From an uncultured Candidatus Melainabacteria bacterium (lineage in GTDB: Bacteria > Cyanobacteriota > Vampirovibrionia > Gastranaerophilales > Gastranaerophilaceae): a stretch of 64,000 bases of DNA. The stretch lies in assembly GCA_947570135.1 (NCBI GenBank), contig CANOTP010000010.1, positions 1 through 64,000 on the forward strand, in the 5' to 3' direction. The position numbers and the translations under genes are program-made. Every line of letters begins with the position of its first letter. Within the stretch, counting starts at the first letter, position 1. The notes beneath the pieces were generated by a model. It was not told the origin of the DNA. It saw only the letters and a program-made list of their open reading frames with translations, and searched no databases. Below, piece by piece: positions 52,279 through 60,009 of the stretch.

Positions 52279-54258
52279 ATGAGGATGAATTTGAATAAAT
52301 TAAAACGCGCTTTTTCGCTTACAGAATTACTTATTGTATTAGTTGTGGTCGCGGTTTTATTTGCAGCATTAGCGCCGATTATGGCAAAAAGATTTAACGG
52401 TTCTGACACAAATCTTGAATCTGTTTGGAGATTTACAGATGGAAATACCCATGATGCATATTATGATTCAGAAGTCCCAAAATTAACCTCTACAGCTTTT
52501 CTCGGATTAACTAAAAGTGGCATAAAGAAAGTTTATGATGAAAAACATTATTCAAAATTAGTAATGAAAGCTGTTGAAAATCAAGATATGATTCACTTTA
52601 GGTATGGTGACGGTGAAGGTCGTTATACCGGTTCATTTATTTTTGATGATAAAGGTAACTTAAAAACAGTAGGTAAAGTTTCGTATTCCGGAGTGGGAGA
52701 ATATAATACAGCTGCCGGAATTCAATCATTTAATCACTATACGGAACCTAAAGAAAACACTGCAATTGGTGCAAGAACATTGGCAACTAATTTATCTGAA
52801 GATAAGGAAGGAGCGTTTTTAGCATACAGTAATACAGTTGTAGGTGTAAACTCAGGTGAATATCTTTATGGAAATCAAAATACTTTTTTGGGCGCCAATA
52901 CCGGAAGAACAGAATCAAAAGGATCCATAAATGATACGGTTGCCGTTGGTGCTAATGTTTTAAATGGAGCAATGTCAAAAGGTAATAGTAACGTATTTGC
53001 CGGAGCAAATGTTGCTTCTGTCGGTTTAAGCATTGCTTCTCATAATAATGTAATATTGGGTTCTACATATTATGCCGAAAATTCTCAGAATAATACTATT
53101 ATCGGTTATGATGTTTACACCGGTAAGACTACATCTCAGTCATATTTGACAGCTGTAGGGTATGATTCTTGTATGTCTGTTTCAGAAAACGGTCTGGGCA
53201 CAACGAATACATGTATTGGGTACGGCTCTGCTAAAAATAAAGGGGTATACAATGGTGCTCCAAGTGACGGTGGAACTGCAGGCTTTGATATTGATACAGG
53301 AGATCATATATATTTAGGCGGGTCTCCAAATGGATTTGGAGGTCGTTCCGTTCTTGAAGTGCATAATTTCTCCAATAACTATGGACCGACGGTTGTAATG
53401 AACTCTAATTTGGTAGTCAGAGGTAATTTATTTTTCCCTTCTGACGTTACCCATAGCGGAAAATTAAGTTCTCATACTGCAGCTGTTATTTCTGATCGAA
53501 GTGGTACAGAAAAAGGCAGAGATGAATGTTGTACAAAACCTTTTCATAGAAAACATTGGAATTCCTCAAGTTGTAGTATAGGGAACATAATTATAGGAGT
53601 TATTATCGGTGCAGCAGCAATTGTTGGTGGATTTATATCTCTTGGTGCAACAACTGCAATTGCTATAGCTTATGCCGCTTGCTGGGGCGGTGCTGTCGGA
53701 GGCTTAGTAGGTTCTTTATTTGGAGGTAAAGGTTATGATAGAGTTGCGGATCCGCTAACTTTTACTGCTATGAATTTCCTCAAAGGCGGAGATTCTTCAA
53801 ATCCACAATTTGCACCTGCATGCGTTGATAGTCTTGATGATAACTATCCTAAATCAGGTGGCTCATGTCCAGATTTAAAACTTTCAGATATTAGATTGAA
53901 AGAAAATATTACGGATAATTTTGAAGCTTTGGAAAAAATTATGTTGGTTATGCCTTATAATTATACATATAAAGCTGATGCTAATAATACGCCACAAGTT
54001 GGTATTATTGCTCAGGATTTACAAAAATATCTTCCAAATTCAGTTTCTACAGACGATAAAGGATTCTTACAAATAAGAAAAGATGAGTTATTCTATGTAA
54101 CTATTAATTCGATAAAAGCTTTAAATAATACATTGGATAATCAAATTGATGATATTTATGCTTTAGAACGGGAGACTGTAAAAATCTCAAAAGAGCAAAA
54201 ATCAGTTCAAAATAGAATTGATTCATTAAATAAAAGAGTTAATAAGCTTAGAAAATAA
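52279..54258 (+). CDS. Prepilin-anchored spike protein with S74 chaperone domain, copy 1 (with hydrophobic insert)
   Basis: 659 residues. Prepilin leader ending Ala11-Phe12 with FSLTELLIVLVVVAVLFAAL and a shared APIMAKR end. Then come a DAYYD block, YadA-head-like repeats (NTAIGARTL, NTVVGVNSG, NTFLGANTG, NTIIGYD; about 150-345), VLEVHN and NSNLVVRG. An insert with CC-C and a 50-residue glycine-rich hydrophobic stretch (about 434-483) precedes the S74 intramolecular chaperone starting SDIRLKEN (about 535). A C-terminal coiled coil ends the protein. The start is ATG 52279 with GGAG just upstream; ATG 52285 is also possible. It is probably a trimeric surface spike whose chaperone is cut off before Ser of SDIRLK. 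Confidence 0.88.
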   Translation: MRMNLNKLKRAFSLTELLIVLVVVAVLFAALAPIMAKRFNGSDTNLESVWRFTDGNTHDAYYDSEVPKLTSTAFLGLTKSGIKKVYDEKHYSKLVMKAVENQDMIHFRYGDGEGRYTGSFIFDDKGNLKTVGKVSYSGVGEYNTAAGIQSFNHYTEPKENTAIGARTLATNLSEDKEGAFLAYSNTVVGVNSGEYLYGNQNTFLGANTGRTESKGSINDTVAVGANVLNGAMSKGNSNVFAGANVASVGLSIASHNNVILGSTYYAENSQNNTIIGYDVYTGKTTSQSYLTAVGYDSCMSVSENGLGTTNTCIGYGSAKNKGVYNGAPSDGGTAGFDIDTGDHIYLGGSPNGFGGRSVLEVHNFSNNYGPTVVMNSNLVVRGNLFFPSDVTHSGKLSSHTAAVISDRSGTEKGRDECCTKPFHRKHWNSSSCSIGNIIIGVIIGAAAIVGGFISLGATTAIAIAYAACWGGAVGGLVGSLFGGKGYDRVADPLTFTAMNFLKGGDSSNPQFAPACVDSLDDNYPKSGGSCPDLKLSDIRLKENITDNFEALEKIMLVMPYNYTYKADANNTPQVGIIAQDLQKYLPNSVSTDDKGFLQIRKDELFYVTINSIKALNNTLDNQIDDIYALERETVKISKEQKSVQNRIDSLNKRVNKLRK

Positions 54259-54272
54259 TATGGAGTATAAGA

Positions 54273-56558
54273 ATGAAATTTATTAAACATAAAGCGTTTA
54301 CATTGGCAGAAGTAATGATATTACTGTTAACATTATCCGTGTTAATGGCTGCTTTTGCTCCTGTTATGACAAAAAGACAGCATAATGTTTCTTATGATGA
54401 TGTTTGGACTTATGTTCCGTCAGATAATCACAATGATGCATATTTTGATGCTGCTAATAAATCGTTTACATCTCAAGCATTTATTGGTATTCCTGTAAAA
54501 AAAGCCTTAGATGTTAGTTCTGCAGTTCAAGATGGGGCATCAAATACTCTTTATTCAAAGCTTGTTATAAGATCTGCTGCAACCAATAAATTAAAAGGTA
54601 TTAGTGATCCTCAATCTCAAATGCAATTTCGTTACGGAAATTCTGATTCCGGAACTTATTTAGGTTCTCTGTTGGCCGGAAATAATAATTTCTTGCTCGG
54701 CGGTGAGTATAAAAATGTTCAAGATACTGCTAAAGGTAATACTGCTTATGGTGCCAGTGCCTTGTCAAAATTGACTACAGGTTCAAATAATACAGCGGTT
54801 GGATATCTTGCTTTTAATGAGCTTAAAGTAGGTTCAAATAATACAGCGATTGGGAGCCGAGCCGGTAGATATACTACAGGTAAGAGAAATACTTTTGCAG
54901 GTTCAGCTGCTGGTGCTTATATAACAAATGGCAATGATAATACAATGGTTGGAAATATGGGAGCTCCTCATATTTCAGGTTCAATGGGATATGCAAATAC
55001 TATCTTAGGAGCTTTAAGTTCTTATAAGGAAGGCGATAAAAGCTATAAATATCAGCTTACTAGTGGTTATGGTAATACTGCAGTTGGTAGTTCTTCTTTA
55101 ATTTCTAATATTTCAGGTTATTACAATACTGCAGTTGGGACTAAATCTTTAAGAAATCTTACTAGTGGTTATTATAATACTGCAATTGGTTATAATACAG
55201 GTGATTTATTAGAAACTGGTTCTAATAAAACTTTTGTTGGTGCATTTTCGGGTACTAAACAATCTACAGATACTGTAAAAGATAAATCTCCATTACCTGA
55301 ATTGTATGAAAATACACATGAACGTGTGTTTATAGGTGCTATTCCTAGAACATCTAAGGCTAAAGATAAAAAAGGACCGGGTGCTGTTCTTGAAGTCCAT
55401 AATGTTACGGGTACTGATTCAAGTAAAAAGATGACACCAATACCGGGAATTGGGTATGAATCCGTAGTTGTTAATGGTAATTTGGTTGTTCGTGGCCAAT
55501 CCTATTTAGAAATACCAATTTGGCGTCCTGCTACTAATGATGATTCAACCTATCAAACACATCCGGAATATTTACCAAAAGGTTTAGTTGCTCATGTCAT
55601 AAACAGAGTAAACAATAATACTTATGCTTTTATGGGATATGATGGAGCACGTAGAAATGAAACTTCATTTGCAAGGTGTAACAGAAGACGTTGTCAGTCT
55701 CACGCTTATAAGGATTTGAGAACAAATTGTATCTGTACTACAGTTGGCAGTTATACAGGTAATACAAATTATGCTAATGTTGGGAAGAGTTTAAGAGGCA
55801 GCAGTACTTCTTATGACTGGATTACTAAAACAGAAAGTGATATTACTGTTGGAGATGATGGTGATGGTAATGGTACTATTTGTGGCAATCGTCATAGAAT
55901 GGGAAATTATTATGATGACCAAGCTGTAGGGGGCAGAGTTTATATTGAGAGAAACTCTGAGTGGAAAGAACCAAATAGGGCATATGGTAATAATGTAAAA
56001 TATAATATATTTGATCGTGGAGATCATAGATCATTAGGTACAGATCAGCCTTTAGCTCATTTGAAAGGTGTAGGAATGCCTGTTGATGGACGTTTTGGTA
56101 GTGTGAAATCATCTTGTTGTCCTAATTTGACTACAAAGTCTGCTTCGGATCAAGATAATCGTGGTATTTCTACTTCTGATGCTCGATTGAAAAATATTGG
56201 TGATAAATTTACTGCCGGATTGGCTGAATTAAAACGTATAAATATTTATAACTTTACATTTAAAAATGATGTAAGAAATCTTCCTCAAGTTGGTGTTATG
56301 GCTCAAGACTTGAAGTTAGTATTCCCAAATGCTGTTTCAAAAGATGAAAACGGTTATTATCAAATTCGTTGGGATGATATGTTCTATGCTGTTATTAATT
56401 CTGTTAAAGAGCTGAATACGCGAATAGAAAAACTTGCATCAAAAATTACAACCGATAAAGCTCGAGTTGCAGCCTTGAAAAAAGACAATCAAGAGTTGAA
56501 TGATAAATTAGATGAATTAGAAGCAGAATTGACTATTATAGAAGCTAAAAAACATTAA
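54273..56558 (+). CDS. Prepilin-anchored spike protein with S74 chaperone domain, copy 2
   Basis: 761 residues. Leader MKFIKHKA, cleavage Ala8-Phe9, helix FTLAEVMILLLTLSVLMAAF and APVMTKR. A DAYFD block follows, then the longest repeat head of the three (about 155-330: NTAYGASAL, NTAVGYLAF, NTAIGSRAG, NTFAGSAAG, NTAVGTKSL and others). VLEVHN and VVNGNLVVRG precede a cysteine/arginine-rich insert (about 465-625). The S74 domain begins SDARLK (about 632) with PQVGVMAQDLK, and a long terminal coiled coil closes it. It lies 14 bases after copy 1 with GGAG before the ATG, so they are one operon. Confidence 0.9.
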   Translation: MKFIKHKAFTLAEVMILLLTLSVLMAAFAPVMTKRQHNVSYDDVWTYVPSDNHNDAYFDAANKSFTSQAFIGIPVKKALDVSSAVQDGASNTLYSKLVIRSAATNKLKGISDPQSQMQFRYGNSDSGTYLGSLLAGNNNFLLGGEYKNVQDTAKGNTAYGASALSKLTTGSNNTAVGYLAFNELKVGSNNTAIGSRAGRYTTGKRNTFAGSAAGAYITNGNDNTMVGNMGAPHISGSMGYANTILGALSSYKEGDKSYKYQLTSGYGNTAVGSSSLISNISGYYNTAVGTKSLRNLTSGYYNTAIGYNTGDLLETGSNKTFVGAFSGTKQSTDTVKDKSPLPELYENTHERVFIGAIPRTSKAKDKKGPGAVLEVHNVTGTDSSKKMTPIPGIGYESVVVNGNLVVRGQSYLEIPIWRPATNDDSTYQTHPEYLPKGLVAHVINRVNNNTYAFMGYDGARRNETSFARCNRRRCQSHAYKDLRTNCICTTVGSYTGNTNYANVGKSLRGSSTSYDWITKTESDITVGDDGDGNGTICGNRHRMGNYYDDQAVGGRVYIERNSEWKEPNRAYGNNVKYNIFDRGDHRSLGTDQPLAHLKGVGMPVDGRFGSVKSSCCPNLTTKSASDQDNRGISTSDARLKNIGDKFTAGLAELKRINIYNFTFKNDVRNLPQVGVMAQDLKLVFPNAVSKDENGYYQIRWDDMFYAVINSVKELNTRIEKLASKITTDKARVAALKKDNQELNDKLDELEAELTIIEAKKH

Positions 56559-56582
56559 TAAATTATATTTAATTTTATTATT

Positions 56583-56620
56583 AAAAAGCCCTTTCAAAAA
56601 ATGAGAGGGCTTTTTTTTAG
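56583..56620. terminator. Bidirectional Rho-independent terminator
   Basis: AAAAAGCCCTTTC / TGAGAGGGCTTTTT with an A-rich loop and T-runs on both strands. It ends the spike operon and faces metK. Confidence 0.9.
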
Positions 56621-56633
56621 TTATTTATAAGTT

Positions 56634-57905
56634 TTATATGCAAGAACTTAGTGACATAGCTTGAGATTTTAAGATATCTGCTTTATCTGTTTGTTCCCAA
56701 GGAACATTAATGTCTGTACGTCCCATATGACCGTATGCCGCAAGCAATTGATAGAATTTACCGCCATTTTTTGCCGGCAAGTTTCTTAAATCAAATTTAT
56801 TAATAATTGCAGCAGGTCTTAAATCAAAGTTTTTATATACAAGTTTTGAAATTTCATCATCTGAAATTTTCCCTGTGCCGAATGTATCAACCATGATTGA
56901 AAGCGGTTCAGCTACACCAATAGCGTATGCTAATTCGATTTCACATTTTTCGGCTAAGCCTGAAGCAACAATATTTTTTGCTACATAACGTGATGCATAA
57001 GCTGCTGATCTGTCTACTTTTGTAGGATCTTTTCCTGAGAAAGCTCCGCCACCATGTCTTGAATATCCGCCGTATGTATCAACAATGATTTTTCTTCCTG
57101 TTAATCCTGAATCACCTTGTGGACCGCCGATTACAAATCTACCTGACGGATTGATTAAAATAATCGTATTTTCATCTAAACCTATTTCTTCAGATTCAAA
57201 TACATAATCAATAACAAGTTTTTTCAAATCATGTTTAATAATATCTTGAACTTTTTGATTATCTGTTTCTCCATTAATAGATGGGTTATGCTGTGTTGAT
57301 AGTAAAACTGTATGAATTCTTGAAGGTTTACCGTCAACATATTCAACTGTAACTTGTGACTTACCATCCGGTCTCAAGTAATTAACAAGTCCTAACTTTC
57401 TTACTTGAGATAATCTGTAAGACAGTTTATGAGCAAGGCTAATCGGTAAAGGCATAAGCTCAGGAGTTTCGTTACAAGCATAACCAAACATAATTCCTTG
57501 GTCTCCTGCACCGATTTCTTCGGTTTCAACACTTGAAGTATCAGAATTTTCGCTTCTTGTTTCAAATGCTTTGTTAACTCCATTACCTATGTCAGTAGAT
57601 TGTTCATCAATACTTGTTAAAACAGCACAAGTATCAGCATCAAAGCCGCCTGCATTAGAGCCGATATAACCGATATTTTTGATCGTATTTCTAACAACTT
57701 GAGGAATATCAACGTAGCAATCTGCCGTAATTTCGCCGCAAACCAAAGCCATACCGGTAGTTACGGTTGTTTCTGCCGCAACTCTTGATTGTTTGTCTTT
57801 TGTTAAAAATTCATCTAAAATTGCGTCTGAAATTTGATCGCAAACTTTGTCGGGGTGACCTTCTGTAACTGATTCAGAAGTAAATAAAAATTTTTTTGGT
57901 GTCAT
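56634..57905 (-). CDS. metK: S-adenosylmethionine synthetase
   Basis: 423 residues from ATG 57905, which has AAGGAG 5-10 bases upstream and gives the family start [15 protein letters not shown]. Conserved hexapeptides [12 protein letters not shown] and [19 protein letters not shown] are intact. It makes S-adenosylmethionine from methionine and ATP, the cofactor used by RimO. It sits between spike genes but has its own leader and terminator. A longer in-frame start would run through the leader hairpin and is rejected. Confidence 0.96.
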   Translation of the reverse strand: MTPKKFLFTSESVTEGHPDKVCDQISDAILDEFLTKDKQSRVAAETTVTTGMALVCGEITADCYVDIPQVVRNTIKNIGYIGSNAGGFDADTCAVLTSIDEQSTDIGNGVNKAFETRSENSDTSSVETEEIGAGDQGIMFGYACNETPELMPLPISLAHKLSYRLSQVRKLGLVNYLRPDGKSQVTVEYVDGKPSRIHTVLLSTQHNPSINGETDNQKVQDIIKHDLKKLVIDYVFESEEIGLDENTIILINPSGRFVIGGPQGDSGLTGRKIIVDTYGGYSRHGGGAFSGKDPTKVDRSAAYASRYVAKNIVASGLAEKCEIELAYAIGVAEPLSIMVDTFGTGKISDDEISKLVYKNFDLRPAAIINKFDLRNLPAKNGGKFYQLLAAYGHMGRTDINVPWEQTDKADILKSQAMSLSSCI

Positions 57906-58002
57906 TTCTTTTCTCCTTAATTTATTTTCTTTGCCGGTAAGTCTTTTAATTCCAACCCGGCACTCCATTTGGTAAATAGTGTAATCCAAACGCTTATATT
58001 AA
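57906..58002 (-). promoter_or_regulatory. metK leader with hairpin
   Basis: Read leftward, a promoter-like TTGATT - 17 bases - TACACT is followed by a leader of about 75 bases. It contains the stem GCCGG / CCGGC (57957-57961 with 57933-57937) around a 19-base loop, then the ribosome binding site. It could be a small regulatory element, but it does not match a SAM riboswitch class I can recognise. Confidence 0.35.
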
Positions 58003-58040
58003 TCAAATTTTATAACATTTTATGATAATAAAAGTTAATA

Positions 58041-58074
58041 AAAAGGACCTCAATTACTGGAGATCCTTTTTTTA
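58041..58074 (-). terminator. Rho-independent terminator of spike copy 3
   Basis: AAAAGGA...TCCTTTT with a partly paired inner stem. T-runs occur on both strands, immediately after the stop of the leftward spike gene. Confidence 0.8.
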
Positions 58075-59847
58075 TTACTGTTCTTTCAATTTATTTACTC
58101 TTGCAGTTAACAAATCAACTTGAGATTTTAAAATAACATTTTCTTTTTCTAATTTAGTTATTTGCGATTCAACTTTAAATGTTCTGTTAACTAAAGCTAT
58201 AATTTTTTTGTCCAATTCTTTAACTGCATTTATAGTGGCAAAGAACATTTCATCCCAGCGAATACGAAGGTAGCCGTCCTCACCTTTAAATACAGAGTTT
58301 GGAAATACTTTTTGTAAATCTTGGGCCATTACACCGACATGGGGTAATTTTTTTTCATCATTTTTAAAAGTATAATTATAAACTTTTAATTGAGTTAATT
58401 TATCAAGTCCGTATTCATTTTTTGTCCCAATATTTTTAAGTCGTCTATCAGAGGTTGATGAGAATATCTTACAATTTGCACCTGTGAAACTATAGCTTTT
58501 AGGATCTGCATTACAAGTGTCACCAACATTTGACGCTCCAAAAACATATTTTGAATTTGCGCCGCTTAGCTCATGAAGATGATATAAGTTTTGACCTACC
58601 GAAAAAAATGTTTTTCCTGTGACGATTAAGTTACCATTGATAACTGTAGTTGTATGAGAAGCTGTACCACCAAGATACTGAACTATACCGTTTTGTCCCA
58701 GATCAGCCGGAGCCTCGGGATTGTGTATTTCAAGAACCGCATCTCCACCAAAGTTATGAGGTTTTGAGCCAATATAGGTTCTTTGAACATTATCTTCCCA
58801 TCCTTTAATAAAATTTCCAACTCCTTTGGTATTAGGTTTTGGGCCGGAATTCGCTCCAATACAAGTTTTATACGAGCCGAATGTTACTTCTGAACAAGCA
58901 TTGTAACCAATTGCTACGTTATAATTACCGGATGACACTTTTTGTAATGCTCCATATCCTAGAGCAATATTATCATGCCCTGAAGATATCGCCTTAAGAG
59001 TATGGGCTCCTACCGATACGTTATTATATGAAGTTTGCGAGTTTTGTCCTGCATAGGCACCTATATACGTGTTATAAGTACCTGAACCAGAATTTACCCC
59101 TGCAGCATTATAACCAACAGCTACGTTACTTGAGCCGGTCTGTTTACTTCCAGCATTTGCTCCTATGTATGTATTTTTAGTACTGCTTAATATAGAGCCC
59201 GTATTTGCACCAATAGCAACATTATCTTTTGAAGAAGTTACATTTGTTAATGTATTATAACCAACAGCAGTGTTTCCTGCCCCCGTCATTAACTTGTTAA
59301 GTGCATTAAAACCTATTCCGGTATTGTTTTTAGCGGCACTCATTGCTGGTATTGTGATAGGAATTCCAGCTATATCTTTAATTGTAGATTCCGTGTTTTT
59401 GGTCAATATATTGTTATATCCGCCACCCATAATAACATTTTTTCCATCCATTAACCAGGTTCCTGCATACTGTCCTTTGTCAGTAAATTTTGAGCCAGAA
59501 TTATTAAGTCCATAGCGGAATTGTATTTGTCTTTGAACTTTTCCACCTGAAACTTCACCTGAACGAATAACCAGTTTAGCAAATGGTTGGTATTGAGATT
59601 CAACTTCATCTCCGGTTTTAGGTGTTACCCCAAAAAACATTTGGTTTCTGTTAGTAGGATTTCTTGGTTCTGTACGAGCATCAAAAGATTCAGGATCTGA
59701 AAGCTGCCATGGTGTATCAACATTTCTTGCCGCAACTCTTCTTTTTGTCATAAAAGGTGCCATTGCCGCAAGTATTACCGTTAATACAAGCATTACCGTC
59801 ATTATTTCCGCTAAGGAATAAGCATGTCTTTTATTTGAAATCCTCAT
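58075..59847 (-). CDS. Prepilin-anchored spike protein with S74 chaperone domain, copy 3
   Basis: 590 residues from ATG 59847, with GGAG 8 bases upstream; a TTG two codons earlier is also in frame. Leader MRISNKRHA, cleavage Ala9-Tyr10, then YSLAEIMTVMLVLTVILAAM and APFMTKRR. About ten head repeats (NTGIGFNAL, NTAVGYNTL, NVAIGANTG, NTYIGANAG, NVAVGYNAA ...; about 165-320), VLEIHN, VINGNLIVTG and a short insert. S74 starts SDRRLK (about 464) with PHVGVMAQDLQ, and a coiled coil ends the protein. It is on the opposite strand from copies 1 and 2, with metK between. Confidence 0.9.
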   Translation of the reverse strand: MRISNKRHAYSLAEIMTVMLVLTVILAAMAPFMTKRRVAARNVDTPWQLSDPESFDARTEPRNPTNRNQMFFGVTPKTGDEVESQYQPFAKLVIRSGEVSGGKVQRQIQFRYGLNNSGSKFTDKGQYAGTWLMDGKNVIMGGGYNNILTKNTESTIKDIAGIPITIPAMSAAKNNTGIGFNALNKLMTGAGNTAVGYNTLTNVTSSKDNVAIGANTGSILSSTKNTYIGANAGSKQTGSSNVAVGYNAAGVNSGSGTYNTYIGAYAGQNSQTSYNNVSVGAHTLKAISSGHDNIALGYGALQKVSSGNYNVAIGYNACSEVTFGSYKTCIGANSGPKPNTKGVGNFIKGWEDNVQRTYIGSKPHNFGGDAVLEIHNPEAPADLGQNGIVQYLGGTASHTTTVINGNLIVTGKTFFSVGQNLYHLHELSGANSKYVFGASNVGDTCNADPKSYSFTGANCKIFSSTSDRRLKNIGTKNEYGLDKLTQLKVYNYTFKNDEKKLPHVGVMAQDLQKVFPNSVFKGEDGYLRIRWDEMFFATINAVKELDKKIIALVNRTFKVESQITKLEKENVILKSQVDLLTARVNKLKEQ

Positions 59848-60009
59848 ATTCAAAACTCCATAGGTGTAAGATTATTCTCTATTTTATTATTATATCACAT
59901 TTACAAATCCTTTTCAATAAACGATATTTTTTGTTACATTAGGATTTAATATCGTAATTTTGTGTTATTCTTTTATTATATAAATAGTTTAATTTAAGAG
60001 GATAAAAAT

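Noticed and set aside
57906..57989. N-terminal extension of MetK
   Set aside because: The extension has no family match, would translate through the leader hairpin, and the ATG at 57905 has a proper AAGGAG site.
52279..59847. Prophage or phage tail module
   Set aside because: S74 domains suggest phage, but every protein has a prepilin N-terminus, no structural, lysis or integrase genes are present, and metK lies among them.
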